DNA of 64,000 nt. Source: Immersiella caudata (lineage: Eukaryota > Ascomycota > Sordariomycetes > Sordariales > Lasiosphaeriaceae). Below are positions 54,071 through 64,000 of this stretch, piece by piece (the first letter of the stretch is position 1; each line of letters starts with the position of its first letter). Where the stretch lies: positions 1,798,001 through 1,862,000 of the forward strand of contig JAULSU010000006.1 of assembly GCA_030512335.1 (NCBI GenBank), read 5' to 3'. The position numbers were made by a program, and so were the translations under genes. The notes beneath the pieces were generated by a model that made no database searches, was not told where the DNA came from, and worked only from the letters and a program-made list of their open reading frames with translations.

Positions 54071-56861
54071 GGCCAGCTTGCGCAAAGACTGCGGTGGCAA
54101 CCCACCGAAGTCTTCTCCCGAGAGCGTTGCGTTAGCCGTATTGCTGCTTTACAGGCTGTGATAATGCTGAATTGGGTTGGAGAAGAAAGAAGAGCAAGAA
54201 AGCCGGGGAGGTGTCTCGACTGGAAAATAAAGACCTTTGTTCAAGAGACCGAACCCGTCAGGAGGAATGACAGCGGAGAGTCGTGACATGAAGAAGTCAG
54301 ACGGGGTTCACTTGAAGGTTGACGGCCGTTGGGCTGGCCTGTGGCGCTAAGGTTAGTTTTTGGGGGTCTGCGGATCCGAATCTATAGGCCGGGTTAGTTT
54401 ATCGGTGCAGCGCTACTGCCGATCGAGAACAGCCTCTGCGCCGAGCTGTCTATGCGTCACGCCAACCTCGGGATTGTCAGGGAAAACAGCAAGAAATCGT
54501 GGGAGACTGCTTGGGCTACTCTGACGGGCGCATATTCGGTGTTTCGGTGTCCATACCTGTCTGTGGAGTACTTGCGATGGCAAGTTTGGCCACCGTGGAA
54601 TTTTTCGAATAGGTTATTCTGGCGGGTCAGATCCTGGAAGGCTAGCGATGCTTGCTTTGCAAGGTTGAAGGGTTCAGTCGATCAGGGGATGACGTCGAGT
54701 GGTAGGTTGATGTACAAACTTCCCGTCGCTCCATAATCCCGAAGTTGACAATGGAACCCTCCTCAACCATCCCGTCTTTAACTCCCAGTCATGCTTTCTT
54801 TGTTGCCAAGGTCTGTGGAAATGAAGGCGTGTTCTAAAGTTGCACCTCGCAAAGTTGCCAACGCGGCAGAGGCGCAGAGTCGCAAAGAAGCCTCGTTGTC
54901 AGATGCAGTCGTCCCCCCACGGCAACAATTCCAAAGAAAAGCTCTGTGTCCCACAACGTTCGCTTGTATTTTCTTGGCGGCGTAACGTAATGGAGGGGAC
55001 TGGAGCGGAGAATGTCTTATTCTTCCAGCAAGAGTTCGCGGGAAGATCAGACTCAGCTTGCAGGGAACACGATGAGTTAATAATGGAAGATTGTCTCCTA
55101 TTTCTCTTGAAAGATAAGCCGTTCCTCGTCGGTGCAACTGATGGCTGCCGGCTCTTTGACATCTCTGCTGCCCTATTGAGAGGGAGAATGGGCCATACAC
55201 ACCAGTTATCTTTGCATAATCGCAGCAGGCGGGCTTGAAAGCTGCACTTCAGAGGCTCTGAAAGAACGTATCAGCGGTTTTTCCGAGACCATGTGCGCCA
55301 CAATAGGATGGATTGCCCTTTCATCCCAAGTTCCATGCTCAAGGCTTTTTTTTCACTTTCAGAGGAGCTGTGGACCTCGCGCAACGTGCTTCCTGACCCT
55401 GAATGAGTCAAGGACAGGGCCGTTGCGAACATCGGCCAACAAACCCTGCCAGTCATCCTGTCTCGCAAAACTCACGCTTCTAGCCCCATCTCCCCGAGCT
55501 GGCGCTCAACGTCTGGCTGTCAGCCTCGCTGACCAGAGCACCAGTGAGGCAGGGCACAACAACTTTGGAATCAACAGCACGGCTTGTGGTTGAGCTGCAG
55601 ACAGGGCATCGAATCGGATCTTCAACAACCCCCCTCCCCCCCAACAGCTTCTCCGTTGTCGGAGCTCCGGCCACCCCTCCACAATAAGCCCGACGGTGAG
55701 ACACCGAGCGCAGGGCTTTATTGTCGATTGTCCGTTGGTTCGATGACAAGAACGCATGGGTGATACATAGCTAGGAGGATACAGCTAGGAGAAATAGCTA
55801 GCCGCTGCAAGAGACGTAATCCTCAATGAGGGAGTTCCCCCGCACAATGCATCTACTTTATACTGCGGTGATCGAAATGCCGTCAAGCGCGATCTATGTG
55901 ACCCTGCAACTTTACCTTGAAGTAATTGCGGAGAGTCACCTTCTTGCTGATTGGTTTGTCAGAGGCAAGTGAACGCAGCTGGGCCACCTCCCGTGCCAAG
56001 GCGTGGGGTTGAGGCCATCCCTTCCTCCGCGAGGGGATTCAGGAGATCAAATTTCCAGATTGCCTTCGCGTGAGCGGCCTTGATGCGCACTGAGGCCAGA
56101 ACTCTTTCGGTGGTTTCCAAGTGCAAAACTCCGAAATTGCAGCAAAACCTTGGCGATTGGGTGACATGGCCAAGAGGACCGCTGTTGAAATCCCAGGTTG
56201 ATGATGACTCGGCTCAGAGTCTCCAAAGGCTTTCGCGAGCCGGCGTCCCATCTCGGGCTATTCCACAACTGTCTCGCCGGCAACATTGGGCTGCATTGAC
56301 TTGACTTGTGTAGCCTTGCTGCAGGCTGGAGAGCGTACTTTCACCAGCGATCAGAAGAGAAAGAGCCGTTTTCTTGTGACGAAAGGTGTGTTCTAGAAGG
56401 TAGCGGTAGGCTTCTCTGACAGGCGCCACATCTTGCATGGTGGGGATGGAAATGTGGGGTAGCAATGCACCTGAGCTCCAACTCGTTTTTAAAATTCATC
56501 GTGGGGTCGCGTCCCAACTCGCAGGTTTACTTACTTCCTGCCCATGAGAGCGATGCAGAAATTGTTCTTTCCTAGCCATTCACACTAGAAAGAAGGGTAC
56601 TCGCGATGGTTGTCCTTCTTGTTCTCAGCTCCCTCTCGGATTTCTCTGTCCTTCACGGTCTCGCTGGCTCGCCTTAGACTGGCAACCCCGCCTCATCGTA
56701 CAACAACGGCTGACGATTTCGGTCTTGTGGAGTCCGGCGCTCAGAATCACTCCCATCCCGGCTTTTGGACCCTACACTACCTCCTTCAAACCTCCCAGCC
56801 CCGGCGTCTCACAGTCCGCAGTCCTGCGGTGCCGAAAGCCAGTGCGCGCGGGCTGGCCAAG
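54071..56861. promoter_or_regulatory. Divergent intergenic region, PFK2/FBPase-2 (−) and TAD3 (+)
   Basis: About 2.8 kb, presumably holding both promoters. A short upstream open frame begins at ATG 56606 and ends after 23 codons, before the TAD3 start. Other open frames are short and overlap on both strands. No repeat or RNA gene was recognised. Confidence 0.45.
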
Positions 56862-58182
56862 ATGCCCGACGATGATGAGTCGATCACAGCGGCGCTCGCC
56901 GTCCAGGACCCAATTATCCAGGATCTTGTACGCGGCGAGCTCCAGCACGGTGTCTTGATTCCTCTCAAGACTTCTCTCGAATTGAGCGATGACTACGTCA
57001 CCGGTCGAATCCTCATCACCCGAGCACCCGTGAAGGCAGCTAATCCCGCCATCAGGTATGCCGCCTAGCCCCTGTTTGGTTCAAGACGAAGTAACCAGTC
57101 ATTCAAACTGACGTTCGCTTAGCTTGCTGCGCACCCTTCTACCTGAGGAGATCGTTAAGAACGCTCCTCATTTGCGAAGGTGTGCCAAGCCGTGCGATCT
57201 ACCTGCCCACCTGAAGACGCAGTTCATGAACGAATCCCCCCAGAGCCGCCAAATCCACACCGGCAAATCGAACTGGATCTACATTATACTCGGGCCCGAG
57301 GCGATGATATCGCGCGACGAGATGATCAAGGCGCTGTCTACTATAGAAGGACTGGAAGAAGAGATCTTCATACGCAGCATTCCTGTACCAATGGTCGCCC
57401 CCACATCGCAGGTCCAGGCTGCAATGTGGTCCCAGCACTTCTGGCCGACAGTGTACAGGAAGAACAATCCTCTTGGCCCGCATCCGTCCATGGTTGCTCG
57501 GAACACGGACGAGATCACAAATGACGCGGCCATATGGATGACGCTGGCCCACCAAGTCGCTAACGAGACACACGCCGCTGGCTATGGTGAGCCGATGGGG
57601 GCTTGCATTATTCACCGCCAACCAGGCGCACCCGGGAAGGCCACGGTTGTTGCTCTAGCTGCCGATGCTCGTTTCCGCGAGGGTGGCAAGACTGGATGTA
57701 CCGGCAACCCCATGGCTCACTCGGTGCTACGCGCCATCAGCATGGTTGCCCAGAAATTGGTCCGAGCGGAGGAGAGAAAGACCGACACTGTGATGGATCA
57801 CATTCTAGAGTTTGAGGCGTTCCAGGATAACCCGATTCTCGAAGACGAAAGGAAGGTCTTCGAGCTGGACCACCCCTGCCCCGACGGCTACCTCTGTCAT
57901 GGTCTCGAGCTGTACCTCACGCACGAGCCTTGCGTTATGTGCTCAATGGCAATTCTCCACTCGCGGATGGGCAAGGTTGTCTTTCGTCATCGTATGCCGC
58001 TGACAGGTGGCATGTCGGCCGAGGACCGCGGCTGCGATCATCCGGTGCTTCAAGGGGCGGATGGCGGCCGAGGTCTTGGTTTATTTTGGCGGCGTGAGCT
58101 CAACTGGAGTTTGATCGCATGGGAATGGGAGTCGAGCGGGTCCCTTCGGCCGCTGCCGGTCGACATGAGCATCCACTCGTAG
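56862..58182 (+). CDS. TAD3: tRNA-specific adenosine-34 deaminase subunit Tad3
   Basis: Two exons: 56862–57055 and 57123–58182; 417 residues. The start MPDDDES is the first ATG of the frame. The N-terminal half is the Tad3-specific region with VRGELQHGVLIPLKTS. The deaminase domain has GNPMAHSVLRAI (H264) and THEPCVMCSMAILHSRMGKVVFR (C335, C338). The usual catalytic Glu of HAE is Val at 266, as expected for Tad3: zinc is bound but catalysis lies in the partner Tad2. The Tad2–Tad3 dimer converts A34 to inosine in several tRNAs, possibly including the tRNA-Leu(AAG) in this window. Intron 1 (57056–57122) splits a Ser codon. The C-terminus with LELYLTHEP and LNWSLIAWEW is complete. Confidence 0.95.
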
Positions 58183-60081
58183 AGCATGGCATCTGGGTTC
58201 TGCGAGGCAGGTCACATCGACAGCATTGGAGCATTTCACGAGGTTTACAGCTTTTGGGTTGCAAAACACAAAGTCAGGGGAATTAGGTAATCCTCTCATC
58301 GGCTTGGCGTTATTGAACAGCATTTTGTGAGCGCAGGATCGGATGGGCACGGCGTTAGGTATGCGGCCCGGCTGCGAGCCTTTCTTTCATAATAGGAGAG
58401 GTGTGAAGCAACGATGATGGTGTCTAACGATGACGTCTGATGATGGCGTCTGGGATTCATATGGCCCTTGTTCAGTCTTTGGAGTGGATGTAATGCCTGG
58501 CCTGGCATGGGGAACGACAGGACGATTTAGCAATGTGCTTTCGGTAGAGTTTGGCAAAACTTACACGTTAGCCTCTGGAGGCAATTGCTCAGTTGTAATA
58601 ACACATTCTGGCTCTGCATTTTGTTTTGTTTACTGGCTGGCCGTCGTCTTTCTGTTTTGCTCGGGTGGCTTTGCCGAGATGGGACTCTCCGGCTCGGCTC
58701 GTCGGATACGGATGATCTCACAAGCTGGATCTGTCGTACCTTGTGTTACTTGGCGGCTTGAGGCAAGTGTTGACATATGGTCTCGGCCGTAGCGCACCAT
58801 GGCTAACGTGACGGTTGGGACACGGCGCATGCGGCTTGGATGGGTTGCGCATGGGAGGAGGGAGCACAAGTACAGGCACAGGTGTCATAGAAACATCCCA
58901 AACAGGGGACAGGGTTAGAATGCCATGCTTTTCACTTGGATGATGTCTCAGCCTACCGACCTACCGCAGAGATGGGCGCTATCGAGTGGGCTTATTTGAC
59001 GCTCAGTTTGACTCGTTCATGTTGTGGCTGTGTATCAATACTGGTAAATAAGATGGTCACTGCTTTTTGGGAGTGGGGGAGGTGGGTAAGTAGCTTGGTC
59101 TTGGGAGAGGTGAGAGATGAGATCAATATGGGCGCGTGAAGAGTGCGGTTGTCAGTGACGGTGAAAGATAGGTAAGCTGAGCTTTTTTAGCGATGTGTCG
59201 GTACCTTTCTGTCTTGCAAACATTTTGTGAATGACCAAGATGAGCTGGCTTGTAAAGATTTATGATAAAGATTACGAATGACGGCAGATTGACTGATACC
59301 TTTCCATCCAAGTTAGATGTCACCAGGTAACCTCTCCGAGGGAGAAGTTTTATCACGCGGTAGGTGCGTGAGCAAGTCACACTCCACGTGGACGCGGGGA
59401 AATAAAGCACGCGGGGGAAGAATCCCGTCCAGGTTGTTCGCCAACGTCGTCTATCTTTTGCATTTCTCCGCCGCTGAAACCAATTTGATCAGGTACTGAA
59501 CGGAGGCAACCTTCTGTTTCCGAACTACCGCTTCTTCAAAGCTCCTAGTCAGCCACAAGGTACGTCATCGGCTTGCATCGGTAAGGGATCGACCCTTCTA
59601 CAGCCACTGGTGTCAGGATCAGCGAGGCTGGTGAACACTTTGGCGCATTGGATGACTTGGCTTGGCAAACGGTGATAGGGGGTTTAGCAACATCCACTGA
59701 TGATGCTCAACTCGCAGGATTGAACTGCGTGACTGACACTGCACTTTCGCATCTCACACAACCTTATAGGCCTCACTCTCAAGCAAGCCGCCGCCGCCGC
59801 AGCCTCGTTCACCGTCTGCAAATCCCTCATCGGAGGGACCATCACAATTTATCACTTACAGCTTCTCAAGCTGGCCCCTTACTCAAGCTCACCGCTCAAT
59901 CCTATCGCAACGCACCCCATGATCCAATAACACTCGCCTCCGTCGCGCCAGCCACAGCAGTTATCCAACACTCGGCTGAGACGCGACCGTCAACCCCATC
60001 TCATTGTCTACGTTGCCTATCAACGAATCAACCAAGCCCACCAATCCAGTACATACTTACCTACTCATCCTCACGCTCAAA
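58183..60081. other. Intergenic region between TAD3 and the Na+/H+ antiporter gene
   Basis: About 1.9 kb with the TAD3 3' UTR and the antiporter promoter. Imperfect repeats of GATGATGGTGTCT type lie at about 58413–58453. C-rich and CT-rich sequence from 59740 onward fits the promoter and leader. No gene is seen. Confidence 0.5.
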
Positions 60082-62126
60082 ATGCCAACCTTGGCGATAA
60101 CCAACTTCAACATAGTCCTCTCCGTACTAGGGGGCTTCATCTCCCTCTTCGGCTTAGTATCTTACCTCCTTAAAGAAAACTTCTACCTCTCCGAGGCCCG
60201 TACGCACCCCCTTTCTGTCCAGCCTTGGCAAAAAAAACATCCTTGGCAAGCAAACCCCCTTACTGACTCAACTCCCCCAGTAATCTCCCTCCTCGCCGGC
60301 GTAGTGGTCTCTCCCAACGCCGCCAACCTCATCCGCCCTCTGGAATACACCTCTGACAATCCTGCCCATGTCGACCTCATCACTTTGTACTTCTCCCGCC
60401 TCGTCCTTGGTGTTCAGCTCGTCCTCGCCGGCGTGCAGCTACCTAGTCGGTACCTCGCTCACAAATGGAAGCCTTTATCTTTACTCCTCGGCCCCATCAT
60501 GGTCGCCATGTGGCTTTCGACCTCGCTGATCGTCTGGGCATTGGTGCCGGGCATTGCGGGGGGTGGGTTTCTCTATGCGCTTGCGGTCGGGGCGTGCGTG
60601 ACGCCAACGGATCCCGTCCTGTCAAATGTTATTGTTAAGGGGAGGTTTGCAGATCATAGTAAGTGGAATCTGGTGCGATTTTCTTCCCCTTTTTGTCTCT
60701 TTTTCGCTTGTCTCAGGAGCAAAGCTCTCTCGAGGTTCCCGAGACAATGGAACATTTCCCAAAAGGGAGATAATGAGCTGATATTTGCCACAGATGTGCC
60801 AAAGGAGTTGCAGCGGATTATTATCGCGGAGTCCGGAGCGAATGATGGCTTGGGATACCCGTTTCTATTCTTTGCACTGTATTTGATCAAGTACGGAGCC
60901 AGGGAGGCGATGGGGATGTGGTTTGGGGAGACCTGGGGTTCGTGTTGTCCTTCGGATCTTTCACGCGGGGGTGCGGGCTGACCTCTAACACAGGATACAC
61001 GATATTGCTGAGTGTAGTCTACGGCAGTGTTGTAGGTTGGCTCGCAAAGGAACTACTACATTGGGCGGAGGAAAGGAAATTCGTGGATAGGGAGAGTTTT
61101 CTGGTCTTCGCAATCTCCTTATCTCTGTTTATTGTAGGGACTTGTGGAATGGTTGGGAGCGATGATGTCCTAGCATGTTTCATCGCTGGGAACGTGTTCA
61201 CATGGGATGACTGGTAGGAATGGGCCTCCTGGGCTGCAAGAGCTGCAGAAGAACACTGACAAGTCTCCTAGGTTCCGGTTAGAGACCTTGGACGATTCGC
61301 TACAGCCCACGATCGACATGCTCCTAAATGTCTCAATATTTATGTGGTACGGGGTTGTCTGCCCATGGTCGAGCTTCGTCCACAACGAAGTGGTTCCCAT
61401 TTATCGTCTGGTACCACTTGGGTTGTTGGTACTGGTGTTTCGACGATTGCCATGGGTCTTTGCCATTCATAAGTTTGTCCCACAGATTGAGGAAGTCCGA
61501 CAGGCCATTTTCGTGGGCTTCTTCGGCCCTGTCGGGGTGTCTGCCATCTTTTATCTCTACATCGCTCTGGAGTTTCTCGACACTATGGACGTGGCTGGCC
61601 AGGACCGAAAAGAGATCGATCAGCTCGCCGAGACCATTCGTGTAGTCGTGTGGTTCCTCGCCGCATGCAGCATTGTGAGCCTTATGATCCGAACAACGGG
61701 CTTGATCTCGACAGGAGTCACTAACAGCTCCTGCAGGTTGTGCATGGCTTGAGTATTCCGCTCGGAAAGCTTGGCTTCTACTTGCCACGGACGCTGTCGA
61801 GGGCAACAACCACTTCGATCAATGACCCCGACGACGCACCCCCTTTTACCAGCAGCAGGGTGAGCCTTTTGGGAATTCGAGGCGCGTTTCGTCGTAGCCG
61901 AGCAGGTACCGGGACGCCCGGCCACACCCCAGCGGGCTCAACAGCAACAGCGGGGGCGGTCTTTAGGATTAGCGGCACCGTTATTCCCGGGGGAAACGTG
62001 GGACAGAGACCCGACCCCGGACCGACGGTGGGTGTGGTAGGGACGTCATCGGCATCGGAACCTCCAGGGAGAACAATTCGATTTCCCGATGAGTTGCCAC
62101 CCGCAGCGTCTCTTTCGCACGCTTAG
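60082..62126 (+). CDS. Plasma-membrane Na+/H+ antiporter, NHA1/Sod2 type
   Basis: Six exons: 60082–60199, 60281–60658, 60794–60937, 60994–61213, 61272–61674 and 61737–62126; 550 residues with all junctions in phase. About twelve hydrophobic segments follow the fungal NHA1/Sod2 (CPA) order. Key motifs are TPTDPVLSN with its Asp, and ESGANDGLGYPF with the ND pair of the ion site; FRLETLDDSLQPTIDMLLN and GWFGPIGV-like FVGFFGPVGVSAIFY follow. The protein exports Na+, Li+ or K+ in exchange for H+ at the plasma membrane. The hydrophilic tail is about 110–120 residues, nearer fission yeast Sod2 than the very long tail of budding yeast Nha1. Intron 2 is 135 nt; the others are 56–81 nt. It lies on the same strand as TAD3. 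Confidence 0.93.
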
Positions 62127-64000
62127 GTGAATAAGTCGGCGCGGTTGCAAGACGCGTTTTGCTTGGCCCCCAGACGTGGAATGCTGTCTGCCAACCAGCG
62201 GGGCCGCCCAGGTCCTTCTATTCAGCCGGAATAGCGCAGGGGCGGCATCGGAGTGTGTGCGCGCCAGCGAGTTATTCCGTGATGATGTCGGGAGCGTGGC
62301 GTGCATGGATTATTTTTACCGATGCATTCAACTCTACGCGTTGGAAGGTTGCAATGGCGAAGTCTAGTGGGCCGCGAGGTCATTGGGAAGTCTGCCTGCG
62401 AATACATATGGAAGCCGGTAGCCATAACAGGTGCTGCCTCAACAAATCCCTGTTTTATCTGTTCGAGGAGTCATTGAAGCGGTGCGACATGACCGATTGG
62501 ATGATATCGTATTCATGCAATGCCGACGGGCGACGAACTGCACCGCAGAACCCGAACACACCTAGCTGTCCTGAGGTTACGTGTTCCGTAGGCCAGGCTG
62601 GCGCGTCCCTGGCCAAAGGCGTGCGTGAGGGTGTGAACCCGGAGGCTCCGGTCGCAGGTGACTGCCAATCGCCAGGCTCCGTGTGCTTCCGTTATCTGCA
62701 ACGCGAGGTGCCTGGCAGGCTTGACTGAGGTTCTTTTCCCATTGACCACGCTTCTTGCTGCGCATTCCTGGTATCAACGATGCAGGCTGATAATGCAAAC
62801 CGTAAGCTCACCGTTAGTTGTAACGGCCAGCCAGACACCCGAGCATGACTGGCAATCAGTCTAGGGAAAACGGAGGCGGGTGCACCCTATCTTTTGAGTG
62901 ACCGTCCGATGAGTTTAACGGCCCGAGGCCCCAGCCGCTCGGTAGCAGACAGGCAGGGCTAGAAGTCAGTGGACTTGAGATAGGAGGAAGCTGGCAGGTT
63001 GTCGCCCCCGCTGAGGAACCGCACTGCTAGCGATAGCTCGGTGGGGCTGTGCTCGCTGGCTCGAGAGGCAGCGGGGTTGATGCGCCATCTGGCTGCACAG
63101 GAAGACGCCGAGAGAACAGACGTGAGGTGTTGACTGGGGACGGACGGAATCCGGCCACCGACTAACAACAGGCGAAATTTCGCCGAGCTTCAGCGCACCA
63201 GATCTTCGCCCATGGCAAACAGGGTTAGTACATGGTGGCAGGTGTAGGTTCGAATGGTCGATGAAAGTTTTCAGCGACGTTTGAATATCCAAAAAGACCG
63301 CCTACAGTGCAACGACGGTAGTTAGAAGTTTGAAGTGATCAATGTGGTGACGGTGAAATCCAGGCCCCATTCCCATGGCCCGGTGGGATAGATGACGAGT
63401 GTGGGACCTCTGCGATGCCCTTTTTGAGACGCAGTTGAGGGACCAGAGGAGCACGTACCACCACCTCCACTTTGGGGGCAGGGAAACAACGGGGCACTTG
63501 ACACACCTGCTAACCAGTCGACGCTCGACGCATTCAAAGCGGTTCGCTGTTTGTCGTCAGCTCTCGTATTTCTGCATTGGAGCCTCTGGCTCGTCCTCTT
63601 CCATACACTCCCTCACTGGCCAAATCGAGGCGATATCGCCTTTCCTGCAAGCCCCGATATCCGGATAATACCGCCGATTCGTTGGCCAATTGGGGGCCGC
63701 CATCCTTCCGTCGAACTGACCGCCTTGCGCACGACGAACCCCCTGCACGATCCCCAACCGTTGACTTCACCATAACCACGTTTTCAATCGCGAACTGGGT
63801 GCTGTTTCGATTCGGCCTTCTACGCACTCGCTGCGCCGTCGATTCCGGAGCCCATTCCCTTCCGTCGAACCTGTTACCACGCTTCCGTACTGAATCAGCT
63901 CGACGGGCCCTGCGATCTCCGTCCCCACAGGCGAAGAGATACACCCAGCCCCCAGTGACCCCACGGGAGTCGACACACGCGACTGGAGCCGAGGACAAGT
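62127..64000. other. Right-edge intergenic region
   Basis: About 1.9 kb after the antiporter gene. No gene was recognised on either strand. From about 63530 the plus strand becomes C/T-rich and carries two identical 13-bp copies of CCTTCCGTCGAAC at 63704–63716 and 63858–63870, which may belong to the promoter of a gene beyond the window. Confidence 0.5.

Noticed and set aside
63220..63290. Second tRNA suggested by GGTTCGAAT
   Set aside because: The flanking bases do not form a T stem (GTAGG against GGTCG), and no acceptor, D or anticodon arm can be placed around it.
1..64000. Transposon, RIP-decayed repeat, CRISPR array or virus-like element
   Set aside because: I looked for terminal repeats, transposase, integrase or polymerase motifs, AT-rich decay and regularly spaced repeats, and saw none.

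Overview
The window looks like nuclear DNA of a filamentous ascomycete, most likely a Sordariomycete. Reasons: short GT–AG introns (mostly 48–90 nt) with fungal branch sites (CTAAC or CTGAC close to the 3' AG), C-rich third codon positions, pyrimidine-rich leaders, and families typical of filamentous fungi (cupredoxin-like secreted protein, Zn2Cys6 regulator, GH128 glucanase, NHA-type antiporter). I rebuilt every gene by reading splice sites by hand; no alignment or RNA evidence was available.

Seventeen protein genes and one tRNA gene are supported. Left part (1–24 kb): secreted cupredoxin-like protein (+), a 52-residue SERF/4F5 protein (−), a four-helix membrane protein (+), the mRNA 3'-end factor PCF11 (+), a nine-exon seven-helix membrane protein (−), a PA-TM-RING ubiquitin ligase (−) and tubulin cofactor B, ALF1 (−). 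Then comes about 7 kb without a gene. Middle (31–42 kb): a two-repeat Myb protein (+), a TRM9-type tRNA methyltransferase (−), a Gfo/Idh/MocA dehydrogenase (−) divergent from an aldo/keto reductase (+), and a GH128 glucanase (−). A tRNA-Leu(AAG) with an intron (−) lies alone in a second gene-poor stretch (42–47.5 kb). Right part: Zn2Cys6 regulator (+), an unrecognised protein (+), 6-phosphofructo-2-kinase/fructose-2,6-bisphosphatase (−), TAD3 (+) and a Na+/H+ antiporter (+).

Most genes are unrelated housekeeping or surface functions, and I see no secondary-metabolite cluster, transposon, CRISPR array or virus-like element. Two local links may mean something: the divergent dehydrogenase/reductase pair shares an 813-bp promoter with clustered carbon-repressor-type motifs, and two wobble-position tRNA enzymes (TRM9, TAD3) sit in the same window as a tRNA with A34, the kind of substrate TAD2–TAD3 edits.

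The most unusual signal is in the seven-helix protein gene: two complete minimal introns are separated by only three bases (GTT), giving either a one-codon microexon or a recursive splice point. Other items worth checking are a Myb gene with no in-frame AUG before its conserved N-terminus, a stop-free intron whose length is a multiple of three in the Zn2Cys6 gene, and a 12-C tract directly at a 3' splice site of PCF11. I found no convincing wholly new multi-gene system.
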